DNA of 64,000 nt, taken from Hysterangium stoloniferum. Taxonomy: Eukaryota > Basidiomycota > Agaricomycetes > Hysterangiales > Hysterangiaceae. A program made the position numbers and the translations under genes. The DNA is taken from NCBI GenBank assembly GCA_015178975.1, contig WHVD01000020.1, positions 124,001 through 188,000 of the forward strand, written 5' to 3'. Below the pieces are notes generated by a model. The model was not told the DNA's origin and made no database searches. It saw only the letters and a program-made list of their open reading frames with translations. Position 1 is the first letter of the stretch, and the number at the start of each line of letters is the position of its first letter. This document shows positions 12,046-23,997 of the stretch, in pieces.

Positions 12046-15000
12046 ATGTATTTCACTAGATCACAATCTAAACGACCTGCTAAACGAGCAGCTGGGTATA
12101 TCGCCTCGGGCTTAGATCGCAAAATAGAATCGCTTCCACCAAAGCGACGCAGATCAACAAGAGCAAGTACTCTAAAGTCCAATAACCTCATAACGTTAAC
12201 ACCCCAGACGGAAACTGTAAATTTTGGGTGGTTTTATCCAAACGTGCAACTACTGATGGCTTTCTCTAGGAGCTGATCTCATCCGGCGAGGACGCGATGG
12301 ATGTCGGTGAATGGAGCTTGCCGGTACGAACCCCTAAAGTGCCAAAACCGCGCAAGTCGCACAAGAATGGCCATTTGAAGGGTCGGAAGCGATACACGGC
12401 AGATCTGAAAGATCTTATTGCGGAGACGCCATTCCATTTTCATAGGTTAGAACTCCATAGTGCGTAGGATTTGCTATGAGGTCTCTTAATTGCTTACCCC
12501 TATTTAGGTGTTAGAGCGGGAGACGAGGAGGAGTCCGTGGAGTTGATAATTCAGAGAGACGGGGCACAACTCATCACTCTTCATCTTCTCATAAATGATT
12601 CATCTTCTTATCCTCATGAGCATACATTTATTTCTTTTGCACAAGACCCAGATATTCCCCCCCACATTCTTCAAGTCGTTGAGAATATGGCGACGTCCAC
12701 CCCTAAATCGCTTATTGAAACGGTGAAGAGTCTCATGGCGAGCCTGTCCGAGTCGTACATTCAAGGGAAATATATTACTCAGGACGAAATATACATCCCA
12801 GAGGATACGGGAGAGTCTCACGACGATGCGTCTGACAGCGATGATGGCAGTCATTATGAAGAGTATATCGATTATGACGATCATATTAGCAATGATAGCA
12901 TGCTTTCTGAAAGATTTCTTCTGATAAAAGAGTACGTAAAGGTGATAACCTTATTTCTCCGTTTTTCTAACCATATACTTCAGACAATTTATAGAAATCA
13001 TTGCGGCGGGTTTTAAGCCCGGAATAACACGTCTCAGCGACTCTGAATTAGTTTTGTCCGTGTCATGCCCCATCCCAAGTCTCAAAATCCCTCCGAGAGC
13101 GCTCGTAGCATGGGATCGTCGTCTCCTTCAATCATATAACAATTTGACTCTACTAATTTCTGGCATCCATTCTACCTACCCGGTACTCTTACGGGACGGT
13201 ACGGTCGCGCAAAACGCCATGCTTCGGTTTCATGTAGGACTATCCCCACAGTACAAGCCAAGTAAGGAAGTCGTACTTCAAAAAGTACGCAACTTCAACA
13301 TAAAATCGGTCAATGAGCCTAAATATACAGCTGCGTCCGACGCAGAGGCCAACGACGAGGAAGAAGCAATCGAGAAAGAGAAGGAAACAAATGTACTGCC
13401 TCCACGCGATCCTGGATGCTTTGACAGCTTCAGCTTAAGTTCGAGCATGGAATCTGTACTCGACACTCTGAGTGCGATTTTGCAACTGCGACTTAAATTC
13501 CATCTTGGGTGGGCGGGTGCTGAAACGCTGTATGCGCGAATCATGCAGATGCAGAAGAAACCTGAAGATGTTCTCATGCACTATAGACAGGTTGGGCCGT
13601 TTTATCTCTGCTTTGTCGATGGCTCATACTTAATTATTTTATTTGCTGACCTCTCCTTTGTGCGTTAGGAAGTGGCTGCTGCGGATAGCGAGGAGATGCA
13701 ATTAAGATCTACGTATTCACTCCCTCCCGATCCGATAGCGAACCATACTCAAGGGCAGTTGAACCTTCCCCTAATTGCGTATTGCTACCTCGTACGACGA
13801 TTCACGGTTGGTGATATTCGACGCTTCTCGTCGCGGTATCTCACATACATCATATATAGCTTTGTCCACGGTACTGCCTCGTGTGTCATCGCAAAATCGC
13901 CACCAACTTCGAAGCATTGAAGCCTTACGTCTGCGATGACAAGCTCTGCACTTACCAATATTTTGCACTAAATTTTGGGCCTTCAATTGAAGTGAGTCTC
14001 ATTTATCCCCATTTCACTGTAGTCATTTCCGCAAACTCAACTACCCCGCACTTCAGTATGAGATATGCACCAATCCCAAAGTCGTAGATCTTCTTGTTTC
14101 ACTTACCTATGTCAGCGCGAATGAGGGGCAATTGTCGGAAGGTCTGCCTATAGGCTTAGGGCTTAGGGTTCCTCCACCAAAGGCATTGCCCACAGCGGTC
14201 GTCACATATGCGTGTACGAAACAACAACCACAGGCATTATCCGTCGGTGAGCTCCCCACGGGGCCGGATGGTATGGTGGAATTTGATGCCTTAAATTTGC
14301 CCTTGGTGAGGACCTTTTTCTTCTTACTTTGTATTCTCGCTTTCATTGATGCTTGGATATATAAGATGCAAGCCGCGATTGTGGAAATGTTAAATCGGCT
14401 ACCCCCGGTATGAGATGCATCGTGAAATATTAGAATATTTTTTTCATATATTCGGTAGATTGCGCAGATGAAAGAACATTTGGAATGTAAAATCCCTGGC
14501 AAGGCTTCCCCTCAACTTCGGACCATGGATGACAGTATTCCAGCCGCAGCTTGGGCCCTGTTACGGTGGTGAGCATGTTAATTTTATCCTTAGCATAACA
14601 CGGTGTTAAATTTGGACGCTTATAATTTGTTGCAGGTGTGTTGCCTCATCAACTGCATATCTAGAAGAAATAGAAGATTCGGACGAATTAGTGTACAATA
14701 TCAGTATGCTCTCGTCCTCAGTTCTCTTGTCCTCTTAATGGCATATTTCTCTTTAGGCTCCAATTGGCGCCAGTTTAGATTCAGCGTTGGCGCTCCAGAT
14801 AAAGAAGCTGTTAGAGCCACACGTCCGCTAACCCTTGCCGTTCTCTGAACTTATACTCGTTTTTAGAGATTCCAAGCTGGTCTGACGGCCGTCAGCACGC
14901 GCGTTGCCAATGCATGCAAGTTTCCCGTTCTCTATGTATGCAATCTGGCAAGAAATGCACACTCATTATTAACGCGCCTTTGCATCCTCCAGGGATTCCA

Positions 15001-16823
15001 CGGGAGTGCTCTAAAAAATTGGTGAGTTAATGTAGTACATGGTCCTGTTACATTGTCTAACTTTATTCAATAGGCATTCGGTTGAGGATTTCGCAACAAT
15101 TCAGCCATTGAAATTTCTCACATAGTTTTAGATCATACGACAAGGCCTCCTCATCAAAACAGTGGTAAATGGGCGTGCTTACGGAGATGGTAGGGCTCTA
15201 TTGAAGCTAACATATCTACCCACCTGCATTGACCCTGCATCCAGGCATCTACTTCGCCAAGGACGGGGGCATATCCATGGGACATTATGCACAAGTCAGC
15301 TCATCGCGTTGGATCAATTCTGATACTCACCCTGTTGCATGTGTCGCTCTGGCTGAAATCGTGAATGCTCCGGCGGAATTTACGAGCAATTATCCGTATT
15401 ACGTCGTTCAGCATGTAGATTGGGTTTTGTGGTATGTAGATTTCCTACCATTTAGACTCACTCCCCCGACAAAATCCTCTTTTTCAGTCGTTATCTCCTG
15501 GTTAAGCAAGATCCCGGGACGACCCAGGTCGAAGCCGAGCACAACACTGAAGAGTTGAAAGAGGCGTCCTACATTAAACTTGACCCCGTAAACACACTCA
15601 CTTTGGCAAATAAGGCCATCCGCATCCCTGAACAGTCTTACAAACTCCAGATGCTTCTCGCCGCACGTAAATCCGAACAACCGCAGGATGAATCTTTCGA
15701 CGATGAAGATGCTGGCATGTTGTCAGGTACACTCACCCCCCTCCTGAATCACTCATCCGTCGTGATGCCACAAGGCTCGGAGGCCAATATTTCTGAAATT
15801 CGAAAGGCTAAGGATGATTGGCAGCACAAGGATAACTGGTGTGATGAGGCGACATATGAATTACTTCCGCCTCCCACAGATTCAAGTCCTCGTGCCACGT
15901 TAACATTGCAGAAGGAGCTTAGGGCAATGTTAACGGATCAGGAGCATGCGATGAAGAGGAATGGTCTTACGGAGCTGGGGTGGTATATGCCACCAGAGCT
16001 TATGGACGACAATTTATTTAGGTGGATGATTGAGTATGTTTCACATCTTCTTGATGATTTGGTGCCGCTAACAAGATTTATTAGGCTTCATTCTTTTGAT
16101 CCAGCACTTCCCATCGCAAAGGATATGGTTTCCAAGTTCGTTTTGTGTCTCGAACAGTTTTCAGTTGCAGCCAGGCTAATAAATTGTGTAGGAAGGTTCC
16201 TTCTCTCCTCTTCGAGGTCAGATTCCCAGGAACGTTTCCCATTCAACCGCCGTTCTTCCGGATCGTCAAGCCACGGTTTTTGCCATTCAGCCAGGTCAAG
16301 TCCCCTAATCTAGTCTCCCCCCTATGGTATTAATGTGTCTGACAGGGTGGAGGAGGACATATTACTGCTGGCGGCTCGATTTGCATGGATCTCCTCGTCT
16401 CTGATGGTAAGCATTATCCTTTTCCGTTATATTTATAATTATTTGACCTTTGTTTTGTATTAGGGTGGCTCCCCAGCTACAGGTAAATATTCTTTTACCA
16501 TGGCCAACTCAATTAGTACTGACATATGGTCTAGTATCTCCGCCATTCTATTGCAAATAAAACTCGCAATTTCAAACCTCGATCCGAGGCCTGCTAGACT
16601 CGCAAATAACTGGGATGTGTATGTTTCTATCGTGCCTGAAATTGATAGTCGATACTTAGTTTGAGATACTCCGTATTAGCCCATACACTTCGGTGGAAGC
16701 CTTGAAGGGGTTTCGTCGAGCTGCCGGAACTCACGGCTGGACGGTGAGTTATAATATCCCTTCATCGTCCTGATTTAACCTGTTTTAAAGGTCCCCGAGG
16801 GATTGGATAAGCTCGTTCGCTGA
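12046..16823 (+). CDS. PARP catalytic domain / ubiquitin-conjugating enzyme (E2, UBE2Q-like) fusion protein, 24 exons
   Basis: Exons: 12046-12216, 12270-12445, 12515-12931, 12984-13590, 13669-13806, 13860-13991, 14057-14305, 14366-14407, 14459-14568, 14636-14703, 14757-14809, 14867-14935, 14993-15021, 15074-15080, 15132-15189, 15245-15431, 15488-16033, 16085-16135, 16192-16294, 16346-16406, 16464-16482, 16535-16616, 16666-16743, 16791-16823. They sum to 1161 codons plus stop with all phases consistent. The N-terminus is basic (possible nuclear signal, PPKRRRSTR). Around residues 505-532 lies a cysteine set (CPRYCLVCHRK...YVCDDKLC) typical of PARP6/8-type proteins. The PARP core has FHGS (~746-749), GRAYGDGIYFAKD (~770-782) and YYVVQH, with His747 as the likely NAD-binding His. 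The E2 fold (~985-1161) has HITAGGSICMDLL with catalytic Cys ~1084. It probably couples ADP-ribosyl transfer with ubiquitin transfer. The acceptor at 16665 (TTTGAG) is the weakest boundary. Confidence 0.9.
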
Positions 16824-17454
16824 TCCTGTTCACTGTAATTTTATTTCAGGGGAAAGAGACGTCATTTGTAAGCCTGGCTTACAACCTTAGCCACGTCCGT
16901 CTTTCCTGCTGTTGTCATCATTGTATTGTATTCGCCGTGCTCGATAAATATATGCTGGTTCTATCAGTATTTCGACCGACGCAAATGTGGGGCTGCATTG
17001 ACAGCAGCCTTTCATAATTGGAGTTTGGCGTCAGCGGGAGGGCTGAGCAACGACAAAAAAGAAATAAAGGTAAAGCTGAGCTAAAGACTATTTTCCCGTC
17101 AAATTTATGCTAAATACTTAATGACCACAATAAGCCATGCCGGTCTCGCCACGGGCTATTGTTGTAGCTATAAATATGCATGGGTAGTGCTCAAACTCTT
17201 ACATTTATAGAGTGGACCATTACTTACACATATTCAGCCATCGAGAATGCAGTGTATTTGCAGCGTGTTTATGAACGAGGATGTTGACTATTTGAAAGTA
17301 AAACTATTGCCGGGACACTTTATCTGTACGATAATTGTGGTGGATCCAAAAATTAATACATGTTATTAATCTCCATTTCACAACGTGCCATCTCATCTAA
17401 TTTCCCACTGAAATAATACCCCTTTTATTTATTTTCTCTCAACAGCTAGAGGTC
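16824..17454. other. convergent intergenic region
   Basis: About 630 bp between the 3' ends of the PARP-E2 gene (+) and the F-box gene (-). AT-rich, no ORF of note. It should contain both polyadenylation sites; no repeat or structured element was seen. Confidence 0.5.
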
Positions 17455-19184
17455 TCATTCCAATACCCTCAACCTTTCACTCCCTGCTTCCCTCGCTGCA
17501 ACTAAATATGGCAAGTCTTCATCCACCATCTCCCAAATCTCACAATTTTTCCATATGGCGTTCTTCCTCTCTCTGGGAATATCATCATAGAGGACAGGAT
17601 CCCAGGACGGGCCGCTCTCTACATTAACCTGCAGCCGAAGTTGCTTTGATGGGCCGACAACGAGAGACGACGTGCTGCAGAGTAGGCTAATGAACAGGGC
17701 TGTGGGCTTGGCGACTTCTCTTGATATCGGGGAGGTGCCGACATCGATTAACTGGATATTGGAGAGGCAGGATGTAGGGCTAGAGGGGAAAGGAGCGGTG
17801 AGGTCTAGGTAAAGGGTCACATGTCTCAGTCTAGGACAGTGAGTTGCCAAAGAGACCAGGGCAGAAAGTGTCAGCCGAGGATGAGATTCAATGTACGGGT
17901 CAGACGTCAAGCTGAGGTGTGTCAAATCAGGCCATCGTTGTGCGATTTCTTCCAAATTGGCATCTGTGAAAGGGAGTTGCTCTGGGCACCATAGAGCAAA
18001 GCTTCTGATGGTGGGAATGGCTAGAATCGGTTGAAGTGTCTCGAAGCTGATTATATCGTAGTAGAATATCAGCGGATCTTTGCCAACCGGAAAGAGGTGC
18101 AGCACCAAATCAGTGAGGGCAGGATAACATGCGGCACAGAGCTGGAAAAAGTGTTGCAAGGTGCGGGGCATAACAACATCAATTGTGCTGATCATTATAG
18201 ATGTCAGCCGGGTTGGAAGTGTTCCGTCTTCCAGTAGCCTTGTCACACAAGTGAAACTGGTTTCGAGACTGATATGATCCAACTCAGGGAATGATCTGTC
18301 GGGTTCAGCAAAGTTGATAATATCAACATCGTTGGCGTGTTCTGTCCATATGGCAAAAGGCTCCCAGCCAATTCTCTCCAGGTACGGGAGGTCGGCGACA
18401 ACAGCCAGCACAGAAGTCGTAATCCAGAATCGCGGAAGTGACAGCTTCTTTAAACGCCTAAAACATCGTAGCATACCCAATAATTGGGCTTCTACCTCTG
18501 AGACTGAGAAAGAGGCACGTAGATCTAGCTCGGATAGGTCGGGTAGCCTCGACGCACATTCGCACAGAAATGTGGCGGCGGCTTCAAATCCATGTGCGTC
18601 CATTGGAAACCGATCGAGAGAGACAGTTAATTGTGACAACTCTGCATGCATGAATAAGGTCGCATATCCCAGGTGGACACTTTGCCATTGTAGGTGTTGC
18701 AAGTATGGAAGTACAACAAGGTGGCGGCGTGTTCGAGCTATCTCCGCAAAAACAGAGATGTCGAAGATAGCCCTCGAGGCAGCTGTACCATCTTCAATAT
18801 AGATAAAACGCCTTATGCGACGCGCGTAATATTGGAATCGGGTCCAGGCGGAGGGCAGGACGAGTGCAGAGTACACCCACTGAGGTCACCAAAAAACGAC
18901 AACATTCAAGGAAAGTCGAGGATCACCACGTCAGAACAATTTAAAAGTATAATATATGGACATACAATATGGAATGCCATCCACCGAGTGAGGTGCATTG
19001 GGCCGAGTAAACGGAACAATGCCACTGGCTGCTCAATGACCCTCCATAGTTCGTCGAGAGCAGGCTCGAGCCACGCCTTGCAAACGAGTGCACAGGCATA
19101 ACATGTTTTGATATCCGCACTGTTAAATATAATGGATGTAACATAAGGTATGTTGTGGAGTCTGTGGGGTGTCATCGATGTCAT
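17455..19184 (-). CDS. F-box / leucine-rich-repeat-like protein (547 aa, 2 exons)
   Basis: Exon 1 19184-18966, intron 18965-18880 (GTATGT...CAG, 86 nt), exon 2 18879-17455; the frame is preserved. The N-terminus (HRLHNIPYVTSIIFN, ALVCKAWLEPALDELWRVI) is the F-box form common in mushrooms, where an 'LVCK.W...ALD.LW' helix follows. The remainder has irregular leucine-rich segments (LSELDLRASF, LKKLSLPRFW, LTHLSLTSD, LRHVTLYLDL), giving a solenoid-like substrate-binding region. F-box proteins recruit substrates to SCF ubiquitin ligases. The start was chosen at MTSMTPHR because it is the first Met before the F-box outside the basic, Cys-rich upstream frame; MTPHR three codons later is equally possible. 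It faces the PARP-E2 gene convergently. Confidence 0.8.
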
Positions 19185-19666
19185 TACGGATATCAATGAC
19201 AAGACAAACTCGCGCTCGAACAACCTTTTACCTTTTTCGGAAAAGCCTCCGGACAGTCGATCTCTGCAATAGGTATTCCAACAATAAAATTGCGTTGGTG
19301 ACGACTTTGAAGTAGATGCACAACACACGTGCTTTATTGAGTGTAGCTTTGAAAAATCTACTTGAAAACTAATCTAACGACAAAAGTCAATAAGAAATGG
19401 TAAAATCTACAAGAACCTGAAGTCTAATGGTTATATCAAGAATTCGATGTCGCATTCACACTTTGGCGTCATCTCGGAGATGAACCTATCCAAGATAACC
19501 ATGGCAGCATTGTTGGATAAGAAATATCGTGGTCAGGACTCACGGAATGTTTTTGGGGCACACCCTAGTTCAGATTGCAGAAATGTCATGCATTAGTGTT
19601 CGAGTGATTTTTGCTGCCTCGAATTAAAAAAAAATCAATTTGGCATATGTAATTTGGCATATGTAA
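19185..19666. other. intergenic region with a 15-bp tandem duplication
   Basis: Upstream of the F-box gene and downstream of the next minus-strand gene. Near 19637-19668 the segment AATTTGGCATATGTA is repeated twice in tandem. Nothing else recognised. Confidence 0.45.
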
Positions 19667-20617
19667 TTACTTCCTAAATCTCGTCATTTTCCTCCACCAT
19701 GACGTCGCCTCCTCCATAGTCTCCGTCTCCTGCGGCGATTGTTTCTCCCCTTCGCTTCCCTCCGACTCCGCGTTCCTAGTGTTTTCTGGCCGACTAAACT
19801 CCCACAGGTCACCATAACCCTCTGGCAAAGGTTCCCCGACACGGCTTCCCTCGGCACCCGATCCTTTCATACCCACTTCTGGGTGTTCTCGGTCGTCTGC
19901 CCCATCATAATCCCGCCACACGTCGGTGGAATCCCTTTCTCCCCTTTCCTTTCGACTCGATACTTCCGCGGCGCCAGCTTGTCGCACTGCGAGGAGCATG
20001 CGTTCGCGTTTCGAGAGTGTAGGCTGCTTTGGTGCAAGTGCGGGTTTTGATTTTTGCCGCGGGGTCGATGTGCCCGCGTTTTCATGGGGAGCTGTGGATA
20101 ATGGCGTATCGCTGGGTGGTGGTTGTGATGCGGGTGTAGATTCGCGCGCATGTGTATGTATAGGTGTAGATGTAGTCAATGGCTCAGAAGTTGAAGCGGC
20201 TATATGGGATGATTCGGAAAATAGGTGTGACGACGACGACGATATGTTTGATGGGTTGAGAGTGCCACCCAATACGCGTTCCGCGCCACCCTGCTGCGAC
20301 ATCTCGACATCATCAGCATGTGAACCCGAGCCCGACTCAACCGCGTCTTGCTTCGAGGAAACACTAAGGTCCCTCCTGTTTTTGGCCGGTAGCATCCCCG
20401 ACCAACGCGCAACCAGCTGCTCTAGCGGCGCTGCAGAGTCCTTAGAAGCGTCCTCGATCCCGCTATAGCTCCGTCCAAAAGTAACGATTTCTTCTGCCAG
20501 TTCTCTGGTGCGCCTGGCATGAGGACTCCGGTAGGCGGTTTGACGGATGCTGTGGCTGTTTTGTGTAGTGACCCGTTTAGATACGTCTAGTGCACAGCAG
20601 GCGCGAAAGACGGACAT
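19667..20617 (-). CDS. unrecognised low-complexity protein (316 aa)
   Basis: A single open frame starting MSVFRACCALDVSKR and ending KMTRFRK. The first ~75 residues are basic and Ser/Arg-rich and could be a targeting peptide. Then come RRTRELAEEIVTFGRSYSG and PLEQLVARWSGML, which look like short helices. The middle (~residues 115-200) is Ser/Thr/Pro/Ala-rich and probably disordered. A KQPTLSKRERMLLAVRQAG helix and an acidic C-terminus with tryptophans follow. Only 41 bp separate its ATG from the stop of the upstream minus-strand gene. The two may be exons of one longer gene, but I found no splice pair that keeps frame. Confidence 0.5.
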   Translation of the reverse strand: MSVFRACCALDVSKRVTTQNSHSIRQTAYRSPHARRTRELAEEIVTFGRSYSGIEDASKDSAAPLEQLVARWSGMLPAKNRRDLSVSSKQDAVESGSGSHADDVEMSQQGGAERVLGGTLNPSNISSSSSHLFSESSHIAASTSEPLTTSTPIHTHARESTPASQPPPSDTPLSTAPHENAGTSTPRQKSKPALAPKQPTLSKRERMLLAVRQAGAAEVSSRKERGERDSTDVWRDYDGADDREHPEVGMKGSGAEGSRVGEPLPEGYGDLWEFSRPENTRNAESEGSEGEKQSPQETETMEEATSWWRKMTRFRK

Positions 20618-20658
20618 AATGCTTCAAAAACCGCGGAACGAACGATACTGGTGCGTAG

Positions 20659-21403
20659 CTACACACCTGCGTGCTCAACCTTAACATCTATGACCTTAAC
20701 CTCCTTCGGAAACGGCGGTATCTCCCGCTTCGCCGCCCGTCGTGCTGCGCCTTCATGCAAGTAACTCTCTCTGCTACCCGCATCGAGGTACTCCTGAATA
20801 TCACGGATAGACACTCCTCCTAACAGGGTCGCATCGACGTTGGGGTCTGGCACCTGGATCACTTTGCCTTCTCGCGGAATGGCTGCCACGTCTTCAGACC
20901 GGGCAAAAGTCGCGTGGATGTAGCCTACGTACGTTCCTTTCACATCCGAGTCCTATATATACGGCAAGTGCAGAAGAAAACGGCATTAGCTATGTATGTG
21001 GTCCGACAGCGCACACAGCAAACGCGACAAGACTGACCCTAGGAGCCGTAAAATCAGCAATTCTCCCAAAGTGTTTCTCGATCTGCGCAACAATAGCAAA
21101 CAGATCCGCCATGCTCCCGATGCCGTCCCAAACCCTGATAAACACGGCTCGCGAACGCACACCAGGTACTTCTGCAACATTTGCTGGAGACGTCCGCATT
21201 TGAGGTGCTTTGGACTGTTTTTTAGGTACAATGACTTCTGCAGTGGAGATTATTCTTTTGGTACATGTTGCCAAGCGAATCGGCCGCTGCCTTGTGAGGA
21301 CTTGACTGCCTCGGAGCATGGAAGAGTAGCGATTTGGGATTTTCGCGGAGGCAGGATCACGTGATCCGATGGGTATGCCGTACTGCTTACGACTGGCGAT
21401 CAC
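20659..21403 (-). CDS. small protein with RRM-like fold, possibly mitochondrial (219 aa, 2 exons)
   Basis: Exon 1 21403-21038, intron 21037-20953 (GTCAGT...TATAG, 85 nt), exon 2 20952-20659. The N-terminus (MIASRKQYGIPIGSRD, then many Arg/Lys/Ser and few acids) looks like a mitochondrial presequence. Residues ~95-150 (AVFIRVWDGIGSMADLFAIVAQIEKHFGRI, then DSDVKGTYVGYIHATF) follow the beta-alpha-beta-beta pattern of an RNA-recognition motif; this is my inference from pattern only. The first ~28 codons are duplicated near 40,980-41,065 as part of the inverted segmental copy. Confidence 0.55.
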
Positions 21404-21771
21404 TGTGGAACTGCAGGTTTATTAAATACAAAGGCTGTTGTGTTTGATTTATTATAGGACGAGGGGTGGCATTTCGAAATTGATAATCTGGAAACGAGAC
21501 AGTATGTCTCGGAAAGAGGTCATTATTTAATCTCCCCCAAATGTACTTTTATATACACGTAGTATAGTTAGTAAATCTCAGTGAACTTTAACCGCTGAGA
21601 GTAAGTGATGTGATTATGGCTTCAATCCAAAGTAAAACTTATCTCATGTATTTAGTATTCAAGTCGTCCACGATTCCCCCCTGTTCAATCGTTTTACTTC
21701 AAATCATTTTTATTTCTAGTATTAATAATTACACTAGTACTGGTAAAATACAGTATAAGAACGTTACACGA

Positions 21772-23164
21772 TCAAGACATAGGCACGCCTTCCCTCCACT
21801 GCTCCATACGCTGAGAGTTCTCTTGTACCTTCTTGTCATGGCGTTCTCTCGCAGCCTGTGAATTTCCCCAAAAGAACAACATCACGTCGTCCTCATCCCA
21901 CTTTGGCTGGCCCTTTGAATCCACCAATTCTCCTTCTTCAGTTGCAGCTCCAGCAGTGGAAGGTCCAGCAGCGGCATTCCCAGCACCAGATCTACCGGCA
22001 GCCCGGGCTGCGTGAAGCTTGTTAATTACAGTCATTCTATCGTGAGTAGTCCTCGACGGTCCCGATGGTGCAGGCACGGGTGGGCGAGGAGGCTGGGCGA
22101 GCTTTCGAAGGGTCTCTGTGCCATTGCCCCACCATTTGACGGCTGCAGCACCATAATTGTAGTGCAGCAACAAGTCAGATGGCTTTGGTTTCGTGGTACC
22201 TTTCATGAAAGCGGCGTCTCTATTGTCTGGAAGCACTTGGTGTATGGCCGGGTCGTCCGGGTTTAGCCATTGCAGCGTATATCGGCTATTTGTCGGATAT
22301 GTGACGCTTGTCGTCATATTGGGTCGTTTGTTGCGAGGGGGGATGTCTTTGGTGCTAAGATAGCGGTTGGGAGTCTTGATTATATCGGGGAGGTTGAGAT
22401 GAAACAATGACAAAGAGATTGACAAATATGACAAACCTTCAGGATGGCTATGTCGCGTGAATCAAATACGTGGTGTATCATATGACTTGCGAACACGCCA
22501 TTGCGAATATCATTAATGTCGTCGAGATCTCCCACATTCTCGCTGTAGTTTGGTCGATTGCCTACGATAAGCTGGAACCACTGAAATAGCCGAAGGGAGA
22601 TGGTCAGATGTTTCCCAAGCCAAAGATTGTAGAACTTACTTCGGAACCTCGACTAAAGGGAATGATATGTAAACCAGCTCCATTCTTTGGAGCAACTCCT
22701 GTCCACACACAAAAACCATCACGCTCCAACAAATTAGTGCAAAATTCATTGTGACTCTGCGTGGGTTCTGAAGGCACGCTTGTCCTCATCTTGATGACCT
22801 CAAGGTCAACAGCCTGGTAGGAATCTTTGTTGGATAGAGTACAAGTGTTATGTGTGCACGCATGATAGTAACAGCATCCGTAAAAAAACGTACTTGTATC
22901 CGTAATATAATAGTAGATCCCCCCATTGTCCAGACCTCCATCAGTACTAATGCTATCACTGTCAGAATCGAGCGCCAGACTGCCTTCAACACCGAGGATA
23001 GACCATGCAAGGTAGCGAAGATACTTCCGGGGTTTCAAACATAAAGATTCAATCGTGTCTAACGGTATTTGGAGATAAAAGGGTGAGTCTTCATCATCTA
23101 GAAGAACCAACCCAACAAAGTGATCAGGAATAGAAAGGGCATTGGATCCAGCAGACGAAGACAT
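21772..23164 (-). CDS. HNH_2-type nuclease-domain protein, copy I (400 aa, 4 exons)
   Basis: Exons 23164-22894, 22824-22640, 22580-22437, 22374-21772. The introns are 69, 59 and 62 nt; the first and last end in AAG. The HNH domain spans roughly residues 115-200: LLERDGFCVWTG (C129), GLHIIPFSRGSE (H143), NDIRNGVFA (~175-183) and HHVFD (H188/H189), matching the fungal HNH_2 layout. A conserved region follows (YTLQW, LLLHYNYGAAAVKWWGNGTE), then a Pro/Ala-rich linker and an acidic C-terminal helix (WDEDDVMLFFWGNSQAARER). This family is abundant in agarics; its cellular role is not known to me. It is the only one of the three local copies with an uninterrupted frame. Confidence 0.85.
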
Positions 23165-23997
23165 CTACGTAGAAAGTTGTTGACGATGAACAAACAAAAT
23201 TGTAACGTTTGTATGTCACGTGCCACTGGGCGGCGTAGAAACGGCACAGTTTTAACCCATACCTCCATATACAGTACCCAACGATGGGATTTTCGTATTG
23301 AAGAATTGTTCAATACTATCAACAGGCCCGCTTAGGGCCTTATAAGCGCGGGGAGAAACGCTGAAATGTAGCAATGGGGTGGTTATTTCCCCCATACAAA
23401 TGCATAGCCGATCAATTCCAGTGATTGCCATTACAATGAAATTTACTGGACAGCTGATCTGATCAATATAAGATAAGATTAATCAAAGGTTCATATTTCT
23501 TGCACTAATACATGGAATAAATTTGAAAAACTCAAATAAAATATATTAACTTTGTTGTTTTGCATGATCTGGCCTATTCAACAATGTGTTCTGTTGGAGA
23601 TGCAAAAGTGCTTCTGCCACACTCAATGACCTTGTAAAGTTTGAATGGGAAATATGTTTTAGTTGTTCTGTGTTGGAATTTACATCATGGACAACAGATT
23701 CTGAAGATCAGATCTATTTTTACGACAACAAAGGAGTTATGTCACTCACCCTTTCCTTTGTTCTACTGCTTATTGTTCTCAGTGTTTTATTGTTCTACCA
23801 AAGATATATACAGTAGGCAACAAAACCATTCAGATGTTTCTTTGTTTTGAAAAGATCCTTTAGCATTAGCCCAAAATAAATTCTAAAAATTCTGAATAAA
23901 TTATGATAGATGCTCTAATATCATTAAATGTTGATTACATAACCATGATGTCATATGTCCATTTATTGCCATGCAATAATACCATGAATACAGCCTC

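Noticed and set aside
11844-12191. Minus-strand 115-codon ORF at the start of the PARP-E2 gene
   Set aside because: Overlaps the promoter and first exon of a well-supported gene and has no recognisable features.
18031-19101. Plus-strand ORFs of up to 162 codons opposite the F-box gene
   Set aside because: Shadow frames of the minus-strand coding exons; no domain or splice logic.
19739-20468. Plus-strand ORFs of 103 and 180 codons
   Set aside because: They lie antisense to the low-complexity 316-aa protein and have Cys/Ser-biased composition typical of reverse frames.
22814-22893. CAG at 22816-22814 as the acceptor of HNH intron 1
   Set aside because: It would bring an in-frame TGA immediately downstream in all copies; the AAG ten bases upstream keeps frame in all three.
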